Source: Desulfatiglans sp. (lineage in GTDB: Bacteria; Desulfobacterota; DSM-4660; Desulfatiglandales; HGW-15). Taken from it: 48,485 nucleotides of DNA. Where the stretch lies: positions 1 through 48,485 of the forward strand of contig JAAZBV010000052.1 in assembly GCA_012513605.1 (NCBI GenBank), given 5' to 3'. This document shows, piece by piece, positions 31,634 through 38,810 of this stretch (the first letter of the stretch is position 1; the number at the start of each line of letters is the position of its first letter). The notes beneath the pieces are model-generated. The model worked only from the letters and a program-made list of their open reading frames with translations, was not told the origin of the DNA and ran no database searches. Made by a program: the position numbers and the translations under genes.

Positions 31634-34600
31634 TCACCTTTTATACCTGTCCAGAAACCCGACCCACTGGACATTCACATTTATGGAACTAAAATCCATA
31701 TCCACCTTACCTTTAAGGATGTATGGCCTTGCTGCATTTAGCATATGGCAGTAGGTGTTATACACCTTTGGGAAAAACACGGCTTCATATATGCCGGTTG
31801 TATCCTCAAATGAAACAAATTTCATCTGGTCACCCTCCTTTGTCATAACAGTTTTGCCTGTTACAAGCCAGCCTGTCATGGTTACATATCTGCCCACAAG
31901 CCCAGGTAGATCCTTTGCCTGTATATAATGGATATCTTTAAGAAGATCATTATAGAGTTCAAGAGGGTGCATGGAAATGATAAATCCCAGGGCATCTGAT
32001 TCATTTTTAAGCATTACCTGCCCTGAATAATCCTCTCTCTTCAGGACCTCTTTTCGGGCAGGCACATTCTTTTTACCATAATCAAACAGGGTTGGAATAG
32101 CCTTGTCTTCCTGCTTATCAAAAAACTCAAGTGCCTGCCACACAAGCCCCGGCCTATTGATGCCATTACCAATAGCATCAATGGCCCCGGCCTTTATGAG
32201 CGCTTTCACATCCTGAAGGTGAATATGGCCTGACATGCGCCGCAAAAAATCATGAAACGATGTAAACAGGCCATTTTTATTACGCTCATGGATGATTGAA
32301 TCCTTTGCATCTCTTGTGAGTTCACTTATCTGCATGAACCCTATTCTTATGTGTCTATCCTTACCAGTATATTTAATCTCACTCAGGTTGATATCCGGCG
32401 GGAGGATTGTAATCCCCATGCGCCTTGCCTCGGAGATATACCCGTATGTGGAGTAGTACCCCCCGCCGTTTGATATAACAGCGGCCATGAACTCGGCAGG
32501 ATAGTGCGCCCTGAGCCATGCTGATTTGTATGCCACCATGGTATAGCTTGCCGAGTGGGGTTTACAGAAGCTGTACCCGTCAAACCCCATTATCATATCC
32601 CACACCTGATCAATTATATCCCCTGTCACCCCCTTTTCAGATGCCCCTTTTATAAACCTCTCGTGAAAATCCCTTAGTTTTTTCTCGCGGTTTTTTTTAC
32701 TTACCACCTTCCTCAGCATGTCTGCCTCAGCGGCATCAAAACCTGCCATGTATATGGCGGCCTGGCTCAACTGCTCCTGAAAGACCATAATACCAAGTGT
32801 CTCATCCAGTACAGGCGCTAAAAGCTTATGAACATGCTCCCACGGCTCACCATGAAGCCTTGAAACCCATGTTCGTATACACTGGTTGGATGCCGGCCTT
32901 ATAATGGATGTAACAACGACATTCAGGAGAAAATGATCCATGTTTATGTAATTGCTGAATGGAATTCCGCTCGCCACCTTTGTGAGTACCTGCCTTGTGG
33001 CAGGGCTCTCAAAATAGAAGACACCGAATGTGTCACCTTTGTAAAATATCTTCACTGTTTCAGGGTCATCTATTGGGTTCCAGTCTTCATAGTCTATTTT
33101 GATACTGTAATTTTTTTCTACAAGGGCAATTGCATCCCGTATAACTGCGAGGCTTCTGTTGCCCAGGATGTCTATTTTAACAAGCCCTGCCTCCTCCACA
33201 GAGTCCTTTTCCCACTGGAGCACCTGAACCCCGTTTGCAGATATCTCGACAGGGCAGTAACGCCTAATTTCATCAGGCACAATCACCACACCGCCACAGT
33301 GGACAGAGAGGTGATTCAGATGATTTTCAAGCTGGACTGCGGTTTCAATTATTTGATTCCACGGGGTGGTAAACTCTACGCCCCTCATCTTTGGATGATC
33401 CATTAACCCCTGCCATACATCCTTAAGACGCCATGCAAAGCCGATCCTCTCTGTTACAGTGCCGATCTCCTGCTCAGTAAGCCCGAACACCTTGGCAACC
33501 TCCCTTATTGCAGAGCGTGCCCCAAAGGTATTATGATTTGCCACCATAGCGGCCTTTTTATTCCCATGATGTGAAAAAAGGTAGTCCAGCACCTGCTCGC
33601 GCTCATCCCATGCAAAGTCTATATCTATATCAGGCGGGTCAACCCTGCCGGGGTTCAGAAAACGTTCAAAAAAAAGGTTATGCCTTATGGGGTCAACATG
33701 GGTTATACCTAAGGCATATGAGACAATGGATGCAGCAGCGCTCCCCCTGCCGCATGAACGGGGCGATTTTTTTGCGAGGTCAGCCACAACAAGAAAATAG
33801 TGGCTGAAATTCTTTTCAGATATGATCCGCATCTCATGGTCAATGCGCGCCTGTACCCTTTCTGTAATCTCGCCATAACGCCTTTTGCACCCCGCTATTG
33901 TTGCATTGTAAAGCGTGTCAAATGCCTGTTTATCGCCCATCCTCTCAAAGGAAGGAAAGGTGAGGCTGAATATATCCCACTCCCTCATGCACTCATTAGC
34001 CACCCTGACCGTATTTGCGATTGCATCAGGGGCATGGGGGAAGTGGTCAACCATTGATTGTGCTGAACAGAAAAAATTGTGTTCAAGGCAGCAATCATTT
34101 TTTTTAAGACGGGAGAGCTTTGTGTTAAGTGCTATTGCCCTTAATACCCTGTGGAGCTGGTACTGCTCTTTATTAATAAGATACACCCTGTTTGTGGCAA
34201 TAGGCGGGAGACTGTACTCCCTTGCAAAGGCAAGGCACTTATGCATGCTGTACCCCGGTGACATCTCAACATAGAGGTCTGTATCCGAATCACGCCTGAG
34301 GGCCTTAAGCAGCCTGAAATCATCCGAGAATATTATAAGCCCGTTTCTGTATTCCCTGAGCGCGTCAGCCAGTTCAAAACCCTTGTGACACTGCCTGGCA
34401 GATATGATACGGCACAGGTTTGAGTACCCTTCCCTGCTTTTTACCAGGATGACCGCCCTGCTGTTATCTGTTGTGATCTCGCTCCCAACAATGGGCCTGA
34501 TACCCATCTCACGGGCTGTTTCAAGAAAAAATATAAGCCCGTACAGGCCGTTTGTATCAGTAAGGGCAAAGGTATTCATACCTGTATCAAGTGCAGCATG

Positions 34601-34675
34601 GCAGAGCGCTTCGATTGCGCCAATGCCGCGGCACCTGGAAAAGGAGGAGTGGACGTGAAGGTGGATAAAAGCCAT
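31634..34675 (-). CDS. dnaE2: Error-prone DNA polymerase III alpha (DnaE2 / ImuC)
   Basis: The 1013-residue replicative-type polymerase acts in SOS mutagenesis. An N-terminal PHP domain begins FIHLHVHSSFS. The catalytic aspartates lie in DPPDIDIDF (D351 and D353; the third is in VKIDILGN). The helix-hairpin region and a short C-terminal OB domain (VTMTGWLVTGKTVMTKEGDQM) complete it. About 1000 residues without the long tau-binding tail is typical of DnaE2, not DnaE1 (~1160). It is last in the minus-strand operon lexA-imuB-dnaE2 and should be the active synthesiser there. Its ATG lies six bases from the arm of the GxxExxY cassette. Only a weak GGTG, formed by that arm, could serve as ribosome site. 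Confidence 0.95.
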   Translation of the reverse strand: MAFIHLHVHSSFSRCRGIGAIEALCHAALDTGMNTFALTDTNGLYGLIFFLETAREMGIRPIVGSEITTDNSRAVILVKSREGYSNLCRIISARQCHKGFELADALREYRNGLIIFSDDFRLLKALRRDSDTDLYVEMSPGYSMHKCLAFAREYSLPPIATNRVYLINKEQYQLHRVLRAIALNTKLSRLKKNDCCLEHNFFCSAQSMVDHFPHAPDAIANTVRVANECMREWDIFSLTFPSFERMGDKQAFDTLYNATIAGCKRRYGEITERVQARIDHEMRIISEKNFSHYFLVVADLAKKSPRSCGRGSAAASIVSYALGITHVDPIRHNLFFERFLNPGRVDPPDIDIDFAWDEREQVLDYLFSHHGNKKAAMVANHNTFGARSAIREVAKVFGLTEQEIGTVTERIGFAWRLKDVWQGLMDHPKMRGVEFTTPWNQIIETAVQLENHLNHLSVHCGGVVIVPDEIRRYCPVEISANGVQVLQWEKDSVEEAGLVKIDILGNRSLAVIRDAIALVEKNYSIKIDYEDWNPIDDPETVKIFYKGDTFGVFYFESPATRQVLTKVASGIPFSNYINMDHFLLNVVVTSIIRPASNQCIRTWVSRLHGEPWEHVHKLLAPVLDETLGIMVFQEQLSQAAIYMAGFDAAEADMLRKVVSKKNREKKLRDFHERFIKGASEKGVTGDIIDQVWDMIMGFDGYSFCKPHSASYTMVAYKSAWLRAHYPAEFMAAVISNGGGYYSTYGYISEARRMGITILPPDINLSEIKYTGKDRHIRIGFMQISELTRDAKDSIIHERNKNGLFTSFHDFLRRMSGHIHLQDVKALIKAGAIDAIGNGINRPGLVWQALEFFDKQEDKAIPTLFDYGKKNVPARKEVLKREDYSGQVMLKNESDALGFIISMHPLELYNDLLKDIHYIQAKDLPGLVGRYVTMTGWLVTGKTVMTKEGDQMKFVSFEDTTGIYEAVFFPKVYNTYCHMLNAARPYILKGKVDMDFSSINVNVQWVGFLDRYKR

Positions 34676-34681
34676 GATATC

Positions 34682-35215
34682 ACCACAGAGACACAGAGAT
34701 CACAGAGTTTTTGTTTTAAAGTATTAATCTTTTTATTCCCTGCTTTAAAACAGGTACATTAAAATTTATTAAAAGGCCAATCTTAAGGCCTCTCAATTTT
34801 AAATAAGTCAATAATTGTGCCTCATGTATAGGTAACAAACCATCAACAGACTTCAACTCAAGAATGACAATGTTTTCCACCAGAATATCTATTCTGTATC
34901 CACAATCCAGTGTTATACCTTTATATTTGATTGGAAGAGATTGCTGTCTTTCATAATGAATATGGTGCAATTTGAATTCATGACAAATGCATTCCTCATA
35001 GGTAGATTCCAGAAGGCCTGGGCCCAACTCTTTATGTACTTCAATTGCCGCACCAATTATCTGACCTGTAAGATTATTTATCTCCATTCTATCGCTCCTT
35101 ATCATAATATATCGAATTGTTTCTGTTTTCTAAGGAAGCATTCATTTAACCCAACAGATGTTACTCTGTTTGATTAAAACAATCACATCCTCTGTGCCCT
35201 CTGTGTCTCTGTGGT
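34682..35215. mobile_element. Inverted-repeat-bounded cassette carrying a GxxExxY gene
   Basis: A 26-base left arm (34682-34707, beginning ACCACAGAGACACAGAG) and right arm (35190-35215) form an inverted repeat: the outer 17 bases are identical and the inner CACAGAG also matches. The 534-base unit exactly fills the gap between imuB (stop codon at 35215-35217) and dnaE2 (start at 34675). It carries one gene on the operon strand. There is no transposase. A similar arm pair without a gene is at 41529-41726. Mobility is inferred from structure only. Confidence 0.65.
34716..35087 (-). CDS. GxxExxY family protein
   Basis: A 123-residue small protein. [15 protein letters not shown] holds the family-naming G-x-x-E-x-x-Y. 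It is followed by [15 protein letters not shown], then [19 protein letters not shown] and [22 protein letters not shown]. The D-I-L-V...E-L-K pattern resembles the core of PD-(D/E)XK nucleases (Asp, then E-x-K), so nuclease ancestry is plausible; the biological task is unknown. I start at 35087 because AAGGAG at 35095-35100 sits seven bases upstream. It lies inside an inverted-repeat cassette in the SOS operon. Such genes are common, scattered and repeat-flanked in environmental bacteria. Confidence 0.9.
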   Translation of the reverse strand: MEINNLTGQIIGAAIEVHKELGPGLLESTYEECICHEFKLHHIHYERQQSLPIKYKGITLDCGYRIDILVENIVILELKSVDGLLPIHEAQLLTYLKLRGLKIGLLINFNVPVLKQGIKRLIL

Positions 35216-36381
35216 TAGACTATAGTTTTCCCATAATTAACCAGTGCGTCCCCATACTTACCCCTTATTCTGTCCATCGCAACAGATATGCTGTTCCTTT
35301 TTAAGACCCCCTGATCAGGCCGTGAAAAGAGCGGAAGCTGCCCTGCTGTTTTTTTGAGGTCTGTAAACCTGACCCTCATGAATCTTACAGCGCATCTCCT
35401 GTCACAGGCCCTGAAAAAGAGACCTTCAATAACCGGGTAAAGTTCGCTCTCCCAGAAACCCTGTGAGGTAAGGGTGGCCTTTCTTACACTCTCCAGTTGA
35501 TCCGAGTACCTGACCATAAGCCCTGCCCTGCCCGGCCTTAGCCCCCTTTTTCTGAGCCTTTGGCTGCATCTCTCTACAAGCCTGTAGAGCTCGGCCAGAA
35601 GAGATTCATCATCATTGATATCCCTTTCAAGGGTGACATCCTCGCTTATTTCAGGTTCTGCTGAGGGTGGAAGCACAGGGGTGGGATCAATGCCTGTTGC
35701 CCTCTCGTGTATAACCCATGCCTGATTCTTGAAGATCAACTTCAGGTTACAGGCCTCCATCTCGGCTATCTCCTTCACAATGGTGATATTAAGCTCTTCA
35801 AGGAGCATACGGCTTTTCACATGGCCTATGCCGGGGAGATAATCTACACCAAGGGGGGCCATAAAGGATGATTCTTTTCCCTGATCAATATCCATGATGC
35901 CGCCTTTTGGTAAAAGCCTTGATGCAATGCTTGAGACCATCTTGTTCCCTGCAACACCAACCCCACCGGAAAGTGAGAGGCGGGCATTTATGTCGCGGCT
36001 TATGCGCATGGCAGCATCCTTTGCCCTGCCCCACAGCCGATTTGTGCCTGTAATATCAAGAAAGATATGCCCCGGTTTTGAGGGCTCCCACACAGGCGTA
36101 TACTCGGAAACAGCCCTTGAAAGAAGCATTGAACCCCTTTCCACCAGGGCCGGGTTCGGTGGGAGCACAATCAGTTCAGGGCAGAACCTTAATGCCTTTC
36201 CAATGGCCATACCCGTGAATATCCCTTCACCCCTGGCCTCTGATGATGTAGCAAGGATCAGGGCCCGGTCTGACTGTTGCGGCGCAACAACAACAGGTCT
36301 CTCCCTCAACTCCGGATGATTAAGCCTCTCCAGGGTTATGGGGAAGGAGGGAATATGGACATGTAAAACATTACGAACCAT
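35215..36381 (-). CDS. imuB: ImuB-like inactive Y-family polymerase
   Basis: A 388-residue protein with the Y-family palm/finger fold (VLHVHIPSFPITLERL; LATSSEARGEGIFTGMAIGKAL; VGVAGNKMVSSIAS; LPGIGH). The three catalytic carboxylates are lost. DinB's D-M-D motif reads H9-I-P11, and the S-I-D-E of motif III reads K-P-G104-H105. QLPLF at 348-352 is a beta-clamp-binding motif near the C-terminus, as in mycobacterial ImuB. These traits mark ImuB, the non-catalytic hub that brings DnaE2 to the clamp. An active DinB is ruled out by the missing acids. It lies between lexA and dnaE2 on the same strand. No imuA is present. No Shine-Dalgarno is seen before the ATG at 36381. Confidence 0.9.
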   Translation of the reverse strand: MVRNVLHVHIPSFPITLERLNHPELRERPVVVAPQQSDRALILATSSEARGEGIFTGMAIGKALRFCPELIVLPPNPALVERGSMLLSRAVSEYTPVWEPSKPGHIFLDITGTNRLWGRAKDAAMRISRDINARLSLSGGVGVAGNKMVSSIASRLLPKGGIMDIDQGKESSFMAPLGVDYLPGIGHVKSRMLLEELNITIVKEIAEMEACNLKLIFKNQAWVIHERATGIDPTPVLPPSAEPEISEDVTLERDINDDESLLAELYRLVERCSQRLRKRGLRPGRAGLMVRYSDQLESVRKATLTSQGFWESELYPVIEGLFFRACDRRCAVRFMRVRFTDLKKTAGQLPLFSRPDQGVLKRNSISVAMDRIRGKYGDALVNYGKTIV

Positions 36382-36415
36382 GCAAATAACTCATACATGA
36401 TACAGGTATCAAAAT

Positions 36416-36898
36416 GGTGTACGGTTTAAGGTATAAGGTTTACGGTAAGATTTTTGATCTGGCCATAATCAGCTTTGACAGCATGCTCCCGATGGCATTA
36501 CATTCTTCGCTTAATAATTCAAATTGCTGTCTGGGAATATAGCCTATTTCATGTGCTATAATTGCCTGATTGAGAAGTTCTGCAGCAGAACCTTTAGCAA
36601 TATAGAAGAAATTTACAGATTGTTTATTCGTATTCAGCTCATCTCCCTCAGCTATATTACTCGGTATGGAAATTGCTGCTCTCCAAATCTGATCTTTTAA
36701 GCAATAATCCCTTTTTAAAGGACCCTGATTGATTATTTTATAAATGGAAACAGCCAGACCCTTAGCGCGTTGCCAGACTTTAAGCTTCTGAAAATCTCCC
36801 ATAACAATCCCTCCTTATACCTCAAACCGTACACCGTATACCTAATACCATAAACCTCAAACCATAAACCTCAAACCGTAAACCTCACACCGTACACC
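36416..36898. mobile_element. Inverted-repeat-bounded cassette carrying an S23 four-helix-bundle gene
   Basis: Outer ends GGTGTACGGT (36416-36425) and ACCGTACACC (36889-36898) are perfect inverted repeats. The inner sequences on both sides are variants of AAACC[G/A]TAAACCTCA, stacked several times in 36818-36898. The unit is 483 bases and sits between the lexA stop (36905) and the imuB start (36381). Its gene is on the operon strand and its stop codon lies within the left repeat. There is no transposase. The arms differ from those of the GxxExxY cassette. Confidence 0.62.
36440..36802 (-). CDS. Four-helix-bundle protein (23S rRNA intervening-sequence / S23 family)
   Basis: A 120-residue, all-helical protein. 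It begins MGDFQKLKVWQRAKGLAVSIY, and IPSNIAEG (48-55 region) is the conserved turn of the family, followed by helices SVNFFYIAKGSAAELLNQAI and QFELLSEECNAIGSMLSKLI. Members form pentameric barrels and occur in 23S rRNA intervening sequences and as free genes; a related fold (Avd) assists diversity-generating retroelements, none of which is seen here. AAGGAGGG precedes the ATG. It lies in a repeat-bounded unit between lexA and imuB. Function unknown, possibly nucleic-acid binding. Confidence 0.92.
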   Translation of the reverse strand: MGDFQKLKVWQRAKGLAVSIYKIINQGPLKRDYCLKDQIWRAAISIPSNIAEGDELNTNKQSVNFFYIAKGSAAELLNQAIIAHEIGYIPRQQFELLSEECNAIGSMLSKLIMARSKILP

Positions 36899-36904
36899 GT
36901 GTCT

Positions 36905-37507
36905 TTATTTATAGTACCTCAACACCCCAACAACCTTACCCTCTATGCGCAGGTCTCCTTTCTCCACAAATATGGATTCCATACCCTCATGGGCAGGCCT
37001 CAGTTCCACATGTTTGCCTGTTTTGTAATACTTTTTTACTGTTGCCTCGTTACCTATGAGGGCAACCACTGTTTCGCCTATCTCTGCCCATGACTGTTTT
37101 TTGACTATAACAAAATCACCATCCATTATCCCCTCTTCCTGCATGGAAAAGCCCTGAACCTCCAGGACAAAGTGATCCCCCCCGCCAAGCATGGAGGGAG
37201 GCACCTCAATAACATCATAGTTTTCAATGGCCTCAATGGGTTTTCCGCCTGCAACCTTGCCTAATAGCGGGAGTTCAAGCCGTTTTGTCTCAACAGGGCT
37301 TATTACCTCTATGGAACGCTTCATGTTTTTTTCAGGCAGGCGTATATACCCCTTTTTTTCAAGCAGTTTAAGGTAGGTGGTTACAGTGTTGTAGGAGCTG
37401 AACCCGAAACGGGTGCATATCTCATCAAAACTGGGGGACTGCCCCCATTCACCAATATAGCCGGATATATAGGTAAGCACATCCTTCTGTTTATCTGTGA
37501 GTTTCAT
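36905..37507 (-). CDS. lexA: LexA SOS repressor
   Basis: The 200-residue repressor has an N-terminal winged helix-turn-helix (SPSFDEICTRFGFSSYNTVTTYLKLLEKKGYI, 24-55) and an S24 self-cleavage domain. The scissile bond lies at A86-G87 in GKVAGGKP. The nucleophile is S121 in GFSMQEEGIMDGD, and the general-base lysine is K158 in ATVKKYY. RecA filaments trigger cleavage and release the operon. The recognition helix differs from E. coli LexA, so a different operator is expected; see the sites at 37561-37600. It heads the operon lexA-[S23]-imuB-[GxxExxY]-dnaE2. Confidence 0.95.
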   Translation of the reverse strand: MKLTDKQKDVLTYISGYIGEWGQSPSFDEICTRFGFSSYNTVTTYLKLLEKKGYIRLPEKNMKRSIEVISPVETKRLELPLLGKVAGGKPIEAIENYDVIEVPPSMLGGGDHFVLEVQGFSMQEEGIMDGDFVIVKKQSWAEIGETVVALIGNEATVKKYYKTGKHVELRPAHEGMESIFVEKGDLRIEGKVVGVLRYYK

Positions 37508-37560
37508 CCCCTGCCCCCTTTTGTTTGTTTATATGCAAAGCAACAGCTCTTTCAGTTAAA

Positions 37561-37600
37561 CTTACAGCTTACAAAATATTACTGTAATTAAAACTGTAAG
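37561..37600. promoter_or_regulatory. Candidate LexA operator region
   Basis: The gap 37508-37792 between divergent lexA and the binding-protein gene contains a cluster of TTAC / GTAA half-sites. The outer pair CTTACAG (37561-37567) and CTGTAAG (37594-37600) is inverted, and ATTACTGTAAT at 37578-37588 is a perfect short palindrome between them. Self-repression of lexA is usual, and this is the only notable dyad in its upstream region. The identity of the operator is inference. Confidence 0.5.
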
Positions 37601-37792
37601 TCAAGCGATAAAAATAAGGCATAATGAAATGGCCCCCTTAAGCCGATATAATTGAAGTAGATTTAAAAATTTATTATTTGAGTTAAACTGGCATAAAATT
37701 TGATAATTATGATATTATGCATTAGCCTGACAACAATGAAAAAGCCGGGTTAAGGAGTGTTTAGCTAAACAAAAACCTTTACAAATGGTGGC

Positions 37793-38809
37793 ATGATGAG
37801 TCTACGCATACAAAGAAATTCGATATGGAAAACAACTCTCTCAATAATCCTTTTTGCAGCCTGCATATCACTTGCAGGTTGTGGAGACAGGGGCGACAAG
37901 GTATATAAGGTGGGCATTCTATCTGAGGTAGAGGCCTTTACAATAATTGCGGACGGTTTCAAGTCAAAAATGGCTGAGCTGGGCTATGTAGAGGGGAAAA
38001 ATATCCTCTATGATGTCAAGATCGCCAATATGGACCCTGAACAGGAGAAGCAGGTTGCCAGGGATTTTGTTAAGGATAATGTAGACCTGATTTTTACCTT
38101 TCCCACAGAGGCAAGCATTGCAGCAAAAGAGGCGACCAGGGACACAGATATCCCGGTTGTTTTTGCCAACGCTAATATAGAAGGAACAGGCCTTATAGAA
38201 AGCATACGTCAGCCTGGCGGCAATATCACAGGTGTCCGGTTTCCAGGGGCCGATAATGATGTGATGCGCCTCAGTTTTTTTCCAAAGTTTGTTCCCAATG
38301 CAAAACGTATACTGATACTCTATGATCCCAATTATCCTACAACACAAAAGGTTGCAGAGGCCCTGCGTGAGGCAGCGCCATCATTTGGAATAACACTGCT
38401 TGAGGACCACATAACAAGTGTAGAAGGGCTTAAAGATACCCTAAATAAACGGAGCGCCCAGGCGGATATAGGCATAAATGCCATACTTATTATGCCCGAG
38501 TTTATCAACCATGCGCCTGACGGTTTTCAGGCTATAGTAGATTTTACCAATAAACACAGGATACCCCTTGGGGGCGGCGCCCCGTTTACTGTAGATCAGG
38601 GGGCCATTTATACCTTTCACCCTGATTTTTTTGAAACAGGCATGCTTGCTGCCACAATGATAGATAAGATATTCAAAGGCACACCTGCTGGAACAATACC
38701 TGTTGCATCACCTGAGAGCCACCTTCGTATAAACTACAAGGCTATGCAGGAACTTGGGTTACCGATTAATGAGGGATTATTGAGCAGAGCAAAGGAGATA
38801 ATCCGGTAA
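37793..38809 (+). CDS. Lipoprotein substrate-binding protein (ABC_sub_bind family)
   Basis: 338 residues. The N-terminus has a basic start, a hydrophobic core (TTLSIILFAACISLAGC) and a lipobox LAGC, so Cys ~30 should be lipidated after LspA cleavage. The mature part begins VYKVGILSEVEAFT and has the two-lobed binding-protein plan of the TrpX/YtfQ-like ABC_sub_bind family, with VDLIFTFPTEASIAAKEAT and IPVVFANANIEGTGL. No permease or ATPase gene follows. Instead the next gene, two bases on, is a hybrid histidine kinase with a periplasmic sensor domain. The likely role is to present a ligand to that kinase rather than to feed a transporter. The ligand is unknown. Confidence 0.88.
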   Translation: MMSLRIQRNSIWKTTLSIILFAACISLAGCGDRGDKVYKVGILSEVEAFTIIADGFKSKMAELGYVEGKNILYDVKIANMDPEQEKQVARDFVKDNVDLIFTFPTEASIAAKEATRDTDIPVVFANANIEGTGLIESIRQPGGNITGVRFPGADNDVMRLSFFPKFVPNAKRILILYDPNYPTTQKVAEALREAAPSFGITLLEDHITSVEGLKDTLNKRSAQADIGINAILIMPEFINHAPDGFQAIVDFTNKHRIPLGGGAPFTVDQGAIYTFHPDFFETGMLAATMIDKIFKGTPAGTIPVASPESHLRINYKAMQELGLPINEGLLSRAKEIIR

Positions 38810-38810
38810 A

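Noticed and set aside
35215-36381. Active DinB / DNA polymerase IV
   Set aside because: All three catalytic carboxylate positions are replaced (His9, Pro11, Gly104/His105), which fits ImuB rather than a working polymerase.
36440-36802. Avd accessory protein of a diversity-generating retroelement
   Set aside because: The fold is related, but there is no reverse transcriptase or template/variable repeat in the window.
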